Source: Pseudoclavibacter triregionum (GTDB lineage Bacteria > Actinomycetota > Actinomycetes > Actinomycetales > Microbacteriaceae). From it: a stretch of DNA of 64,000 nt. The notes under the pieces are model-generated. The model saw only the letters and a list, made by a program, of their open reading frames with translations, did no database searches and was not told the origin of the DNA. Shown piece by piece: positions 53,701 to 60,518 of this stretch. Location of the stretch: assembly GCA_910822395.1 (NCBI GenBank), contig OU365335.1:1116001-1180000 (forward strand), written 5' to 3'. Position 1 is the first letter of the stretch, and each line of letters opens with the position of its first letter. A program made the position numbers and the translations under genes.

Positions 53701-54107
53701 ACGCGCTCATGGGCATCGTCGAGGCCGGATTCCAGTGGTCCGACTTCCCGGAGGAGGGCGGCTACAAGGACGGCACGCTCGCGCACGTCCTCGAGCGCTT
53801 CGTCACCTACGCGGCGGCCCAGCGCGGCTACCGCGTCGGCGAGGTCATGTCGCCCGAGATGGCCAGCATCAACTACGGCTTCCTCGAGTACCGCCTCCAG
53901 TCGCTCACGGCGATCCTGCCCGGCGCGACGACCGAGGAAGCGATCGCGCACGTGCTCGCCCCGGGCCTCGGCTCGGTCGCCCTCACGGGCATGCAGTGGC
54001 TGAGCCGCCGCGTGCCCCGCGCGAGCTGGCTCGTCTGGCCGGCCTACCACTTCGCCGTGCGCACGGGGAAGGCGGCGCGGAGCGCCGTCCGCGCGATGAA
54101 GGGCTAG
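50778..54107 (+). CDS. GT2-RgpF fusion glycosyltransferase
   Basis: The 1109-residue protein joins three parts. Residues 1-220 form a GT2 domain (VTVAIRTKNRPLLLARALDS, VVVNDAG, metal site LHDDDDAW at 92-98, ADWEFTLRLL). Residues about 270-480 are a charged helical region followed by an Ala/Pro-rich linker. Residues about 485-1075 are a complete RgpF module (VVSNGPITEEGRARLE, NVGFDVWAYKEAQERIG, GLTEHGE, HIQSHWIAVRGP, SYHDSIQRHEARFTKHF, VVKIHGKKSVQDG). It probably carries out two sugar transfers in building a rhamnose-rich wall polymer. The C-terminus is basic. A hairpin follows the gene. Confidence 0.9.
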   Translation: MSPRVTVAIRTKNRPLLLARALDSVRGQTMTDLELVVVNDAGELAPVERLMKERLDGAPFAVRLIDNPVSAGREAAMNLGFQGSSADYLVLHDDDDAWAPEFLERTVAYLDSHPDDGAVATRTAVVFERLEGERVVEESREILASDRSHVLLSDIAHANFVPPISLLFRRDVYEEIGPFDGRLPVLADWEFTLRLLALKPIGFLDGEPLAFWHQRKAATGDHGNSVFVAADDHSQYASLIRDEKLRESAGQHGQLGMLLYLTEEFRRLEESLLHAELVEGHETRQATAAFRLDQAKALDAVRVQLETAIGRLEGRQIETQIALARIEQIVRAGGPLQRELADRGRELSARVRPLASSAASTAKATATGAAKGAAGLLAGGARALAGLAKRRRGAQSAVDAAPLAATRPQATAPAATIPAAVSQPAPAGVPDAGTPVAEHGGAIEPAAVTAAIPVVDGSIARDVVRAAAPETVRTPRGDARFPDGGRRAIIYMFFDPQGQVDDYVLVKLEALREHAERIFVVSNGPITEEGRARLESVADDVWERENVGFDVWAYKEAQERIGWEELAGFDELILMNYTFFGPIYPFSEVFDRVGPQDVDFWGLTEHGEVHEHEVGPDNAMPPHIQSHWIAVRGPMLRSPEYRAYWDEMPMITSYHDSIQRHEARFTKHFADRGFSHLVAFPESDYPSRHPIFDDIVLMLDDRLPIVKRRLFFHDPLYLERNVIIGRDVLARLEAAGYPLELVWANLVRSSKPRSLATNMNLLEVLPHEELPVESGRRLDRDRMPSIAVLMHLYYDDLLDEMLDRVDLVPGRPRLVITTSDEERAGRIRAGLERRGWEDADVRVVASNRGRDISAFYLGCEDVLRDESIDLVVKIHGKKSVQDGYNAGQWFKRHLLDNLLPSEGYAANLIAQFQRDRTLGIVMPPVVNMGYPTLGHAWFSNRQPAMELAKRLGVTVPLDDSTPLAPLGSMFVARRDALMGIVEAGFQWSDFPEEGGYKDGTLAHVLERFVTYAAAQRGYRVGEVMSPEMASINYGFLEYRLQSLTAILPGATTEEAIAHVLAPGLGSVALTGMQWLSRRVPRASWLVWPAYHFAVRTGKAARSAVRAMKG

Positions 54108-54123
54108 CGGCCCGGGATCCCCG

Positions 54124-54165
54124 CCCGCAGCCGCGCTCACCTCACCCGCAGCCGCGCTCACCTCA
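54124..54165. repeat. Perfect 21-bp tandem direct repeat (two copies)
   Basis: CCCGCAGCCGCGCTCACCTC plus A occurs twice without gap (54124-54144 and 54145-54165), between the fusion gene stop and its terminator. Confidence 0.85.
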
Positions 54166-54203
54166 GCTTCGCCCCGGATGGCCTGCCCTCCGGGGCGAAG
54201 CTG
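54164..54203 (+). terminator. Perfect 15-bp hairpin after the GT2-RgpF gene
   Basis: CAGCTTCGCCCCGGA pairs with TCCGGGGCGAAGCTG around a 10-base loop. Confidence 0.75.
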
Positions 54204-54213
54204 TGAATCGGCC

Positions 54214-54219
54214 TACTAT
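54214..54219 (+). promoter_or_regulatory. Probable -10 box TACTAT of the acetylation operon
   Basis: TACTAT directly after the terminator, with a predicted leader of about 50 bases that ends in AAGGCGGAGC before ATG 54276. Confidence 0.5.
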
Positions 54220-54275
54220 GGGGGATCGCCGCGGCCCGGCCGCCGGCGACCCTGACGACCGATCGAAGGCGGAGC

Positions 54276-55508
54276 ATGCCCCTCACCCTCGCGCAGGCAT
54301 TCGACCCGCGGTCGAACTCCATCGGCTTCCTCCGCTGGCTCATGGCGTTCGCGGTGATCTTCTCCCACGCGGGTCCCCTGGCGGGCTTCTACGGCGGCCA
54401 GGACCTCGGCGTCCAGCTCTCCGACGAGCAGTCCATCGGCGGCGTCGCCGTGGCCGGGTTCTTCTTCTTCTCGGGCTTCCTCATCACGAAGTCGCGCCAG
54501 GGCAAGTCGACGATCTTCCGCTACTTCTGGCGCCGCGTGCTCCGCATCTTCCCGGCGTTCTGGCTCGCGCTGCTCACGACGAGCTACATCCTCGCCCCCA
54601 TCGCGTGGCGCAAGGAGAAGGGCACCTGGGACGGCTTCTGGACGAGCACCCACGAGTCGCCCTTCACCTACTTCTGGAACAACATGTTCCTCGAGCTGGG
54701 CCAGCGCAACATCGCCGGGCTCGGCGGCGGCCTCCCGCTCGCCGAGCACGGCGCCCGCGACTGGAACGGCTCGGCCTGGACGCTCGAGTACGAGTTCAAG
54801 GCGTACATCATCGTCGGCCTGCTCGGCCTGTTCGGCGCCCTCGCGAACCGCTGGATCGCCGGCCTCGTCGCCGTCTCGTTCATCCTCGTGAACGCCCTTC
54901 AGTGGGGCGGGGCGATGGACGTCTCGCACATCTACCAGCTGTTCGGGAACCCCTACAACTCGATGTTCTTCGCGCCGTTCTCCTTCGGCATGCTCTTCGC
55001 GCTCTTCGGCGAGCTCATCCCCATCGACGACCGGCTCGCGCTCTTCGGGGTCGTGCTCGCCTGCCTCACCTACGCGAATGGCGGCTGGAACATCTGGGGC
55101 CAGTACGCCTTCCTCTACGTGCTCATGTGGATCGCCATCCGCGCCCCGCTGCAGCACTGGGAGAAGTACGGCGACCTCTCGTACGGCATCTACATCTACG
55201 CGTGGCCGATCATGACCTTCGCGGCCTTCTTCGGCCTGCAGGACGCCGGATGGCTCGTCTACCACCTCGTCATCGTCATCGCCGTCCACATCGTCGCGTT
55301 CTTCAGCTGGCACCTCATCGAGAAGCCCGCGATGAGCCTCAAGAACTGGACGCCGAAGCCGCTCGCGAAGCTCATCGAGGCGGGGACGCCGGCGGTGGAC
55401 GCCGTGAAGCGGCGCCTCGTCGACCCGCGCTACTCGTCGAGCAACTTCGCCAAGCGCATCCGCGCCGAGCAGGCCGCGCAGGCGGCGACGCAGGAGGTCT
55501 CCGCATGA
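54276..55508 (+). CDS. Acyltransferase-3 family membrane O-acyltransferase
   Basis: The 410-residue protein has about ten membrane helices. The family histidine is in AVIFSHAGPLAG near the N-terminus, and FFFFSGFLITKS and FWRRVLRIFPAFW carry the conserved residues of loop 1-2. The C-terminal 60 residues are soluble and basic. Such proteins move acyl groups, usually acetyl, across the membrane for O-acylation of polysaccharides. It lacks the fused SGNH domain of OatA-type proteins. The next gene, coupled by ATGA, supplies an AlgX/AlgJ-like exported domain instead. Confidence 0.9.
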   Translation: MPLTLAQAFDPRSNSIGFLRWLMAFAVIFSHAGPLAGFYGGQDLGVQLSDEQSIGGVAVAGFFFFSGFLITKSRQGKSTIFRYFWRRVLRIFPAFWLALLTTSYILAPIAWRKEKGTWDGFWTSTHESPFTYFWNNMFLELGQRNIAGLGGGLPLAEHGARDWNGSAWTLEYEFKAYIIVGLLGLFGALANRWIAGLVAVSFILVNALQWGGAMDVSHIYQLFGNPYNSMFFAPFSFGMLFALFGELIPIDDRLALFGVVLACLTYANGGWNIWGQYAFLYVLMWIAIRAPLQHWEKYGDLSYGIYIYAWPIMTFAAFFGLQDAGWLVYHLVIVIAVHIVAFFSWHLIEKPAMSLKNWTPKPLAKLIEAGTPAVDAVKRRLVDPRYSSSNFAKRIRAEQAAQAATQEVSA

Positions 55509-56824
55509 CGACGCCGACGCAGCCCTCGACGCCCGAGCAGCCCGTGACGCCCTCGACGCCGTCCCCGCACGAGCTCCACGGCGCGACCGCGACGGCCCCC
55601 GCGCCCGGCGCCCCCGCCGACACGGGCCTGCGCGAGGCGCCCGGCGAGATCAAGGTCGCCGGCCCCCTCCAGCGCGCCTGGGAGCGCTTCCGCCTCGTGC
55701 CGCTGCTCCTCCTCGTCGCCGCCGTCATCGCCGCCGCGATCGCGGGCGGCGTGACGAAGGCCGAGCTCGAGGCCCGCGCCTCCCTGCCCCCGGCGACCGC
55801 CGGCGCCGCCGCGCCCGGCACCGCCTGCGCGCCCGCCGCCGAGCCGATCCCGGCCGAGCAGCCCTGGCAGGGCGAGCTCGCCGCCGCGAGCGAGGCCGCC
55901 TTCCAGCAGGGCGTCGCCGAGTCGACCCCCGCCGGCCACCCCGAGATCGTCGAGGGCAAGAACGGCTGGGTCTTCTGGGGCGACTACCAGTGGCAGAACC
56001 TCTCGCAGGGCCTCGGCCGCCGTGTGCTCTCGACGGGCGAGATGGACCTCTGGTACCAGCACTACAAGGAGATCGAGGAGAAGCTCGCGGCGCAGGGCAT
56101 CCCGTTCACCATCCTCATCGCGCCCGCGAAGTGGGACGTCTACCGCGAGCAGCTCCCGGCCTGGGCCGCGGACATCTCCGGCTCGACGAGCTTCGACTAC
56201 CTCCGCGCCGCGCACCCCGACCTCCCGATCATCGACGTGCGCCAGGCGGTCGTCGACGCGAAGGCGACGGCGCCGACCTACGAGCCGCAGAACTCGCACT
56301 GGACGCCGTACGGCGGCTACGCCGCGTGGACCCAGGCGGCGAGCTGCCTCGCCTCGGCGGGCGGCGAGCTCGCGGGCATCCATGCCCCGGCCATCACGGG
56401 CGTCGAGACGATCCAGGGCTCGAACGAGTTCTCGCCCTACGGGGTCGCCGACGGCCCCGCCGCCCTCACGACGCCCGTCTGGGCCGAGACGCCCGGCGCG
56501 ATGACGATCAAGGACGCGACCGGCCAGACGCGCACCGTCACGACCGCGTACGGCACCGACATGCTCGAGTTGCCGGCCACGACGACGACCGCGAACGCGC
56601 AGTCGCAGGCCACGGCGCTCGTCCTCCGCGACTCGTACGGCAACGCGCTCGCCCCGGGCTGGCAGTCGGCCTTCGCGACGACGATCCAGATCCCGCACGG
56701 CATCGGCTCGTCGACGCCGGCCGACATCCTCGGCGCGACGGCCGCCGCGAAGCCGGACGTCGTCATCCTCGAGATGACCGAGCGCTACCTCCACTTCGTC
56801 CCGGGCCAGCCCGCGACGCACTAG
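55505..56824 (+). CDS. AlgX/AlgJ-like SGNH O-acetyltransferase domain protein
   Basis: The 439-residue protein has a Pro/Thr-rich cytoplasmic N-terminus, one membrane helix (about 63-82) and an extracellular SGNH-like domain. AlgX-type hallmarks are IVEGKNGWVFWGDYQW, the histidine in QNSHWTPYGGYAAW and the serine in LVLRDSYGNALAP. In alginate systems AlgX/AlgJ transfer acetyl groups to the exported polymer. Here the partner membrane acyltransferase is encoded just upstream with a 4-base overlap. Together they probably O-acetylate the wall glycopolymer; the acyl group is inferred. Confidence 0.83.
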   Translation: MTTPTQPSTPEQPVTPSTPSPHELHGATATAPAPGAPADTGLREAPGEIKVAGPLQRAWERFRLVPLLLLVAAVIAAAIAGGVTKAELEARASLPPATAGAAAPGTACAPAAEPIPAEQPWQGELAAASEAAFQQGVAESTPAGHPEIVEGKNGWVFWGDYQWQNLSQGLGRRVLSTGEMDLWYQHYKEIEEKLAAQGIPFTILIAPAKWDVYREQLPAWAADISGSTSFDYLRAAHPDLPIIDVRQAVVDAKATAPTYEPQNSHWTPYGGYAAWTQAASCLASAGGELAGIHAPAITGVETIQGSNEFSPYGVADGPAALTTPVWAETPGAMTIKDATGQTRTVTTAYGTDMLELPATTTTANAQSQATALVLRDSYGNALAPGWQSAFATTIQIPHGIGSSTPADILGATAAAKPDVVILEMTERYLHFVPGQPATH

Positions 56825-56856
56825 CCCGCCTCCCAGGCCGTCCGGCCCCGCCGAAG

Positions 56857-56862
56857 TAGCCT
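56857..56862 (+). promoter_or_regulatory. Possible -10 box TAGCCT of the epimerase-exporter operon
   Basis: TAGCCT with a predicted leader of about 70 bases containing GAGAGGGA before ATG 56941. Confidence 0.45.
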
Positions 56863-56940
56863 GGGGACACCGATCCGCGCCGCCCCCGACCGGGCTCCGG
56901 CGCGCTCCGGGCCGACCACCACGAGAGGGAACACCGCGAT

Positions 56941-57999
56941 ATGACCACCACCTGCCTCGTCACCGGCGGCGCCGGCTTCATCGGCTGCGCCATCTCCGGC
57001 CCCCTCGCCGACGCCTTCGACCGCGTCGTCGCGGTCGACTCGCTCCACCCGCAGATCCACCCGAGCGACCAGCGCCCCGACGCCCTCGACGAGCGCGTCG
57101 AGTTCGTGAAGGGCGACGTCCGCGACGCCGAGATGTGGGACGCCCTCCTCAAGGACGTCACCCCGACCCACGTCGTCCACCTCGCCGCCGAGACGGGCAC
57201 CGGCCAGTCGCTCACCGAGGCGACCCGCCACGCGACCGCGAACGTCGTCGGCACGACCGAGATGCTCGACGCCTTCGTGCGCTCGGGCACGCTCCCCGAG
57301 AAGATCGTCCTCACCTCGAGCCGCGCCGTCTACGGCGAGGGCAAGTGGGTCGACGCCGACGGCAACGAGACGTACCCGGGCCAGCGCTCGGCCGCCATGC
57401 TCGAGCGCGGCGAGTGGGACTTCCCGGGCCTCACCGCGACGCCCTTCGTCTCCTCGAAGGTGAAGCCGACCCCGACGAGCGTCTACGGCTCGACGAAGCT
57501 CGCGCAGGAGCACATCCTCACCTCGTGGTGCCTCGCCATGAACGTGACCCCGGTGCTCTACCGCCTCCAGAACGTCTACGGCCCCGGCCAGTCGCTCATC
57601 AACCCCTACACGGGCATCGTCTCCTTCTTCGCGCAGACCGCGAAGCGCGGCGAGACCATCCCCGTGTACGAGGATGGCCAGATCATCCGCGACTTCGTCT
57701 TCATCGACGACGTCGCCGACGCGATCGTGAAGGGCACGCTCAACTCGGGCGCCAACCAGCACGCGTACGACATCGGCTCGGGCGAGGGGACGTCGATCCT
57801 CCGCCTCGCCGAGCTCATCGCCGAGCACTACGGCGCCCCGAAGCCCGAGATCAACGGCAAGTTCCGCAACGGCGACGTCCGCCACGCCTCCTGCGAGATC
57901 GACGAGGCGAAGGCCGCGCTCGGCTGGGAGCCGATGGTCTCGGTCGACGAGGGCGTCGTGCGCCTGTGCCAGTGGATCGACGAGGAGGTCGGGCGATAG
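56941..57999 (+). CDS. NAD-dependent epimerase, probable dTDP-L-rhamnose 4-epimerase
   Basis: The 352-residue extended SDR has LVTGGAGFIGCAISGPLADA, VHLAAETGTGQSLTE, the Tyr/Lys catalytic pair in SVYGSTKLAQEHIL, and RLQNVYGPGQSLINPYTGIV. The segment VVAVDSLHPQIHP after the first helix is like that of dTDP-L-rhamnose 4-epimerases (WbiB/Tal type), which make dTDP-6-deoxy-L-talose, rather than UDP-galactose epimerases. The rhamnose pathway at 39-44 kb would supply its substrate, and 6-deoxytalose is known in cell walls of this actinobacterial group. It is followed by the exporter permease gene. Confidence 0.75.
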   Translation: MTTTCLVTGGAGFIGCAISGPLADAFDRVVAVDSLHPQIHPSDQRPDALDERVEFVKGDVRDAEMWDALLKDVTPTHVVHLAAETGTGQSLTEATRHATANVVGTTEMLDAFVRSGTLPEKIVLTSSRAVYGEGKWVDADGNETYPGQRSAAMLERGEWDFPGLTATPFVSSKVKPTPTSVYGSTKLAQEHILTSWCLAMNVTPVLYRLQNVYGPGQSLINPYTGIVSFFAQTAKRGETIPVYEDGQIIRDFVFIDDVADAIVKGTLNSGANQHAYDIGSGEGTSILRLAELIAEHYGAPKPEINGKFRNGDVRHASCEIDEAKAALGWEPMVSVDEGVVRLCQWIDEEVGR

Positions 58000-58886
58000 C
58001 CGGCGACGCCGCGGCGATCCCGGAGGGCGCCGGCGCGAGCTCGCGCTTCGCCCGCCGCCCCACCCTCGGGCTCGCCTGGAACCTCACCCTCCGCGAGATC
58101 CGCTCGCAGTACAACCGCACCGCCCTCGGGCGGGTGTGGTCGCTGCTCAACCCGCTCGCGACGATCGCGATCTTCGCGATCATCTTCGGCCTGCTCTTCA
58201 GGGCCGAGCCGCACGTCGGCACGAACTCGGGCCTGCACAGCTACGCCCTCTGGGTCGCCTGCGGCATCATCCCGTGGACCTTCATCTCCGGCGGGATCAT
58301 GAAGGGCATGAGCTCCCTGCTCGCGAACGCGGGGCTGCTCACGAAGGTGTGGTTCCCGCGCTGGGTGCTCCCCGGCTCCTCGGTCGCGTCCGCGACGGCG
58401 ACCTTCCTCACCGAGCTCGGCGTGCTCGCGATCATCATGGCGCTCTTCGGGGGCTGGAAGGTCCTGCTCTACCTCCCGGTGCTGCTCGTGCTCGTGCTCA
58501 TCACGGCCGCGTTCGTGCTCGGGCTGAGCCTGCTCCTCTCGGTCTCGCTCGTGTACTTCCGCGACCTCGAGCACCTCTGGGCCGTCTTCAACCAGGTCTG
58601 GTTCTACGGCTCCGGCGTCGTCTTCGCGAGCGAGCTCGTCGTCGAGGCGCAGAAGCAGCTCGACGCCGACGGCATCACGCTCTTCGGCATGCGCCTGCCG
58701 CTCGTCGAGATCTTCAACCTCAACCCCGCCCACCAGTTCCTCGAGGCGTACCGCGCGGTGCTCTACGACTTCGCGCTGCCCGGCTGGGACGTGTGGCTCC
58801 AGATCATCCTCTGGTCGATCGGCTCGCTGGCCGTCGGCTGGCTGGCCTTCCGCCGCCTCAGCGGGCGCATCGTCGAGGAGCTCTAG
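57972..58886 (+). CDS. ABC-2 polysaccharide export permease (Wzm/TagG type)
   Basis: The protein, about 304 residues if started at GTG 57972, has six membrane helices and the ABC-2 features LGLAWNLTLREIRSQYNRTALGRVW and IFNLNPAHQFLEAYRAVL. It forms the channel that flips a lipid-linked glycan out of the cell with the following ATPase. The start is unusual. No ATG, GTG or TTG occurs in frame between the preceding gene's stop and the first helix. The nearest GTGs (57966, 57972) lie inside that gene without a ribosome binding site, while GAGGAGG at 57982 points to an ATA at 57996 that overlaps the stop as ATAG. Confidence 0.88.
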   Translation: MDRRGGRAIAGDAAAIPEGAGASSRFARRPTLGLAWNLTLREIRSQYNRTALGRVWSLLNPLATIAIFAIIFGLLFRAEPHVGTNSGLHSYALWVACGIIPWTFISGGIMKGMSSLLANAGLLTKVWFPRWVLPGSSVASATATFLTELGVLAIIMALFGGWKVLLYLPVLLVLVLITAAFVLGLSLLLSVSLVYFRDLEHLWAVFNQVWFYGSGVVFASELVVEAQKQLDADGITLFGMRLPLVEIFNLNPAHQFLEAYRAVLYDFALPGWDVWLQIILWSIGSLAVGWLAFRRLSGRIVEEL

Positions 58887-58888
58887 CG

Positions 58889-60106
58889 ATGACCCAGACC
58901 GCCATCGAGGTCGACCGCGTCTCGAAGACCTTCCGCGTCTACCACGACCGCAACTCCACGCTGAAGGCGACCGTGCTCTCGGGCCGCCGCGCGCGCTACG
59001 AGGAGTTCTGGGCGCTGCGCGACGTCTCGCTCGAGATCCCCGAGGGCAAGACCTTCGGCCTGCTCGGCAACAACGGCTCCGGCAAGTCGACGCTCCTCAA
59101 ATGCATCGCGCGCATCCTCGAGCCGAACCACGGGAAGATCACCCACCGTGGACGCCTCGCGGCGATGCTCGAGGTCGGCTCGGGCTTCCACCCGGAGCTC
59201 TCGGGCCGCGAGAACGTCTACCTCAACGGCTCGATCCTCGGCATGTCGAAGGAGGAGATCGACCGCAAGCTCGAGTCGATCATCGACTTCTCCGGCGTCG
59301 GGGAGTTCATCGACCAGCCCGTGAAGAACTACTCCTCCGGCATGTACGTGCGCCTCGGCTTCGCCGTGTCGATCCACGTCGAGCCGGACATCCTCCTCGT
59401 GGACGAGGTGCTCGCCGTCGGCGACCTCCAGTTCCAGGAGAAGTGCATGGAGAAGTTCGCCGAGTTCAAGCGCGCCGGCCGCACGGTCGTCGTCGTCTCG
59501 CACGGCCTCGAGCAGATGCGCACCTTCTGCGACGAGGCGGCCTGGCTCTCGCACGGCCAGCTGCAGGACGTCGGCGTCGCGCGCGACATCATCGACTCGT
59601 ACTCGAACCTCGAGCACGGGGCGACCGAGGACGCCGTCTCCGGCACGCGCTTCGGCACGGGGGAGGCGGTCATCACGAAGATCGAGCTCCTCGACCGCGG
59701 CGGGCAGGACGTCCGCCACGTGCGCACCGGCGACCAGCTCACGATGCGCCTCCACTACAAGGCGGAGACGCGCGTCGAGCGGCCCGTGTTCGGCGCCTCG
59801 ATCGACTCGGTCGACGGCCCCTTCATGTGGGGCCACCACGGCCTCGACGACGGCTTCGTGCCGGAGGTGCTCGAGCCGGGGGAGGGGAGCCTCGACATCA
59901 CGATCCCCGCGATCACCTTCCGGCCGGGCACCTTCCAGGTGTCGGCGTCGATCCAGGACTTCACGTGCACGACGATGCTCGGCGCGTGGCAGCGGGCCGT
60001 GACCTTCACGGTCGGCCCCGGCACGCCCTTCGAGTCGGGCGGGCTCGTGACGCTCGGGTCGCGCTTCGGGAACCTCTCGCCGGCGGGGAAGCTCGCGCAG
60101 CTGTAG
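58889..60106 (+). CDS. ABC-2 polysaccharide export ATPase (Wzt type, with carbohydrate-binding domain)
   Basis: The 405-residue protein has an ATPase domain (1-240) with Walker A GLLGNNGSGKSTLLK, signature NYSSGMYVRLGFAVS, Walker B ILLVDEVLAVGD and VVVVSHGLEQM. A C-terminal domain of about 150 residues (GTRFGTGEAVITKIELLDR ... LGAWQRAVTF) matches the Wzt C-terminal beta-sandwich that recognises the polymer's terminal modification. This fits a chain-length controlled export mechanism for a modified glycan. It starts 2 bases after the permease stop. Confidence 0.93.
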   Translation: MTQTAIEVDRVSKTFRVYHDRNSTLKATVLSGRRARYEEFWALRDVSLEIPEGKTFGLLGNNGSGKSTLLKCIARILEPNHGKITHRGRLAAMLEVGSGFHPELSGRENVYLNGSILGMSKEEIDRKLESIIDFSGVGEFIDQPVKNYSSGMYVRLGFAVSIHVEPDILLVDEVLAVGDLQFQEKCMEKFAEFKRAGRTVVVVSHGLEQMRTFCDEAAWLSHGQLQDVGVARDIIDSYSNLEHGATEDAVSGTRFGTGEAVITKIELLDRGGQDVRHVRTGDQLTMRLHYKAETRVERPVFGASIDSVDGPFMWGHHGLDDGFVPEVLEPGEGSLDITIPAITFRPGTFQVSASIQDFTCTTMLGAWQRAVTFTVGPGTPFESGGLVTLGSRFGNLSPAGKLAQL

Positions 60107-60119
60107 GTCGTCCGGGGGG

Positions 60120-60221
60120 GCGGTGGTTTCGAGACGCGGGCCGCGCCCGCTCCTCAACCACCTGAGGGGCAGGGAGCGCAGGTGGTTGAGGGGGCCCGAA
60201 GGCGCCGTCTTGAAACCACCG
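60120..60221. repeat. Inverted pair of REP-like palindromes, copies D1 and D2
   Basis: D1 (60121-60162) reads CGGTGGTTTCGAGACGCG ... GCTCCTCAACCACC. D2 (60180-60220) reads AGGTGGTTGAGGGG ... GTCTTGAAACCACC, the reverse complement orientation. Each can fold alone, and the pair can form one large stem. Confidence 0.78.
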
Positions 60222-60333
60222 GAAGCGCCGAACGTCCATCCGGAAGCGAATGACAAGCGTGTAATTAGCACGGGATCGGTGATTTCGCGAGATTTCTCAC
60301 TTCGGCGTGTCGCGCCGGATCATCCGACTCGCG

Positions 60334-60373
60334 AGGCCCCGACATCCGCATCAGCATGCGGATGTCGGGGCCT
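60334..60373 (+). terminator. Perfect 18-bp hairpin followed by TTT
   Basis: AGGCCCCGACATCCGCAT pairs perfectly with ATGCGGATGTCGGGGCCT around CAGC, followed by TTCG. It is the strongest terminator in the window but lies 228 bases after the nearest upstream stop codon. Confidence 0.8.
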
Positions 60374-60518
60374 TTCGCTGTGTCTTGTGTGACGAATGTG
60401 ACGAACGTGCTTCGTGATCTTGCTGTGGCCTTTGGTGCGGATGCTCTGCATACTTGGACATCGCTGGGCCTCTCTCGAGAGGTCCGCGGCCCGCCTGCCC
60501 CCGACCGTAGGGACCCCC

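Larger units (their letters stand above)
60107..60518. other. 412-bp region without protein gene
   Basis: Holds an inverted pair of REP-like elements (60121-60220), an AT-richer stretch (about 60240-60305), a strong hairpin (60334-60373) and the upstream region of the secreted protein gene. Before that gene, TGTGACGAA is repeated twice in tandem (about 60388-60406), and CATACT near 60449 is a weak -10 candidate. No tRNA, known riboswitch or convincing small reading frame was seen. Confidence 0.6.

Noticed and set aside
50568-56824. Long open frames opposite or in other frames of the GT2-RgpF, acyltransferase and AlgX-like genes
   Set aside because: The translations are Arg/Pro or Glu/Val-rich without motifs, while the real frames have clear domains, ribosome binding sites and coupled stops.
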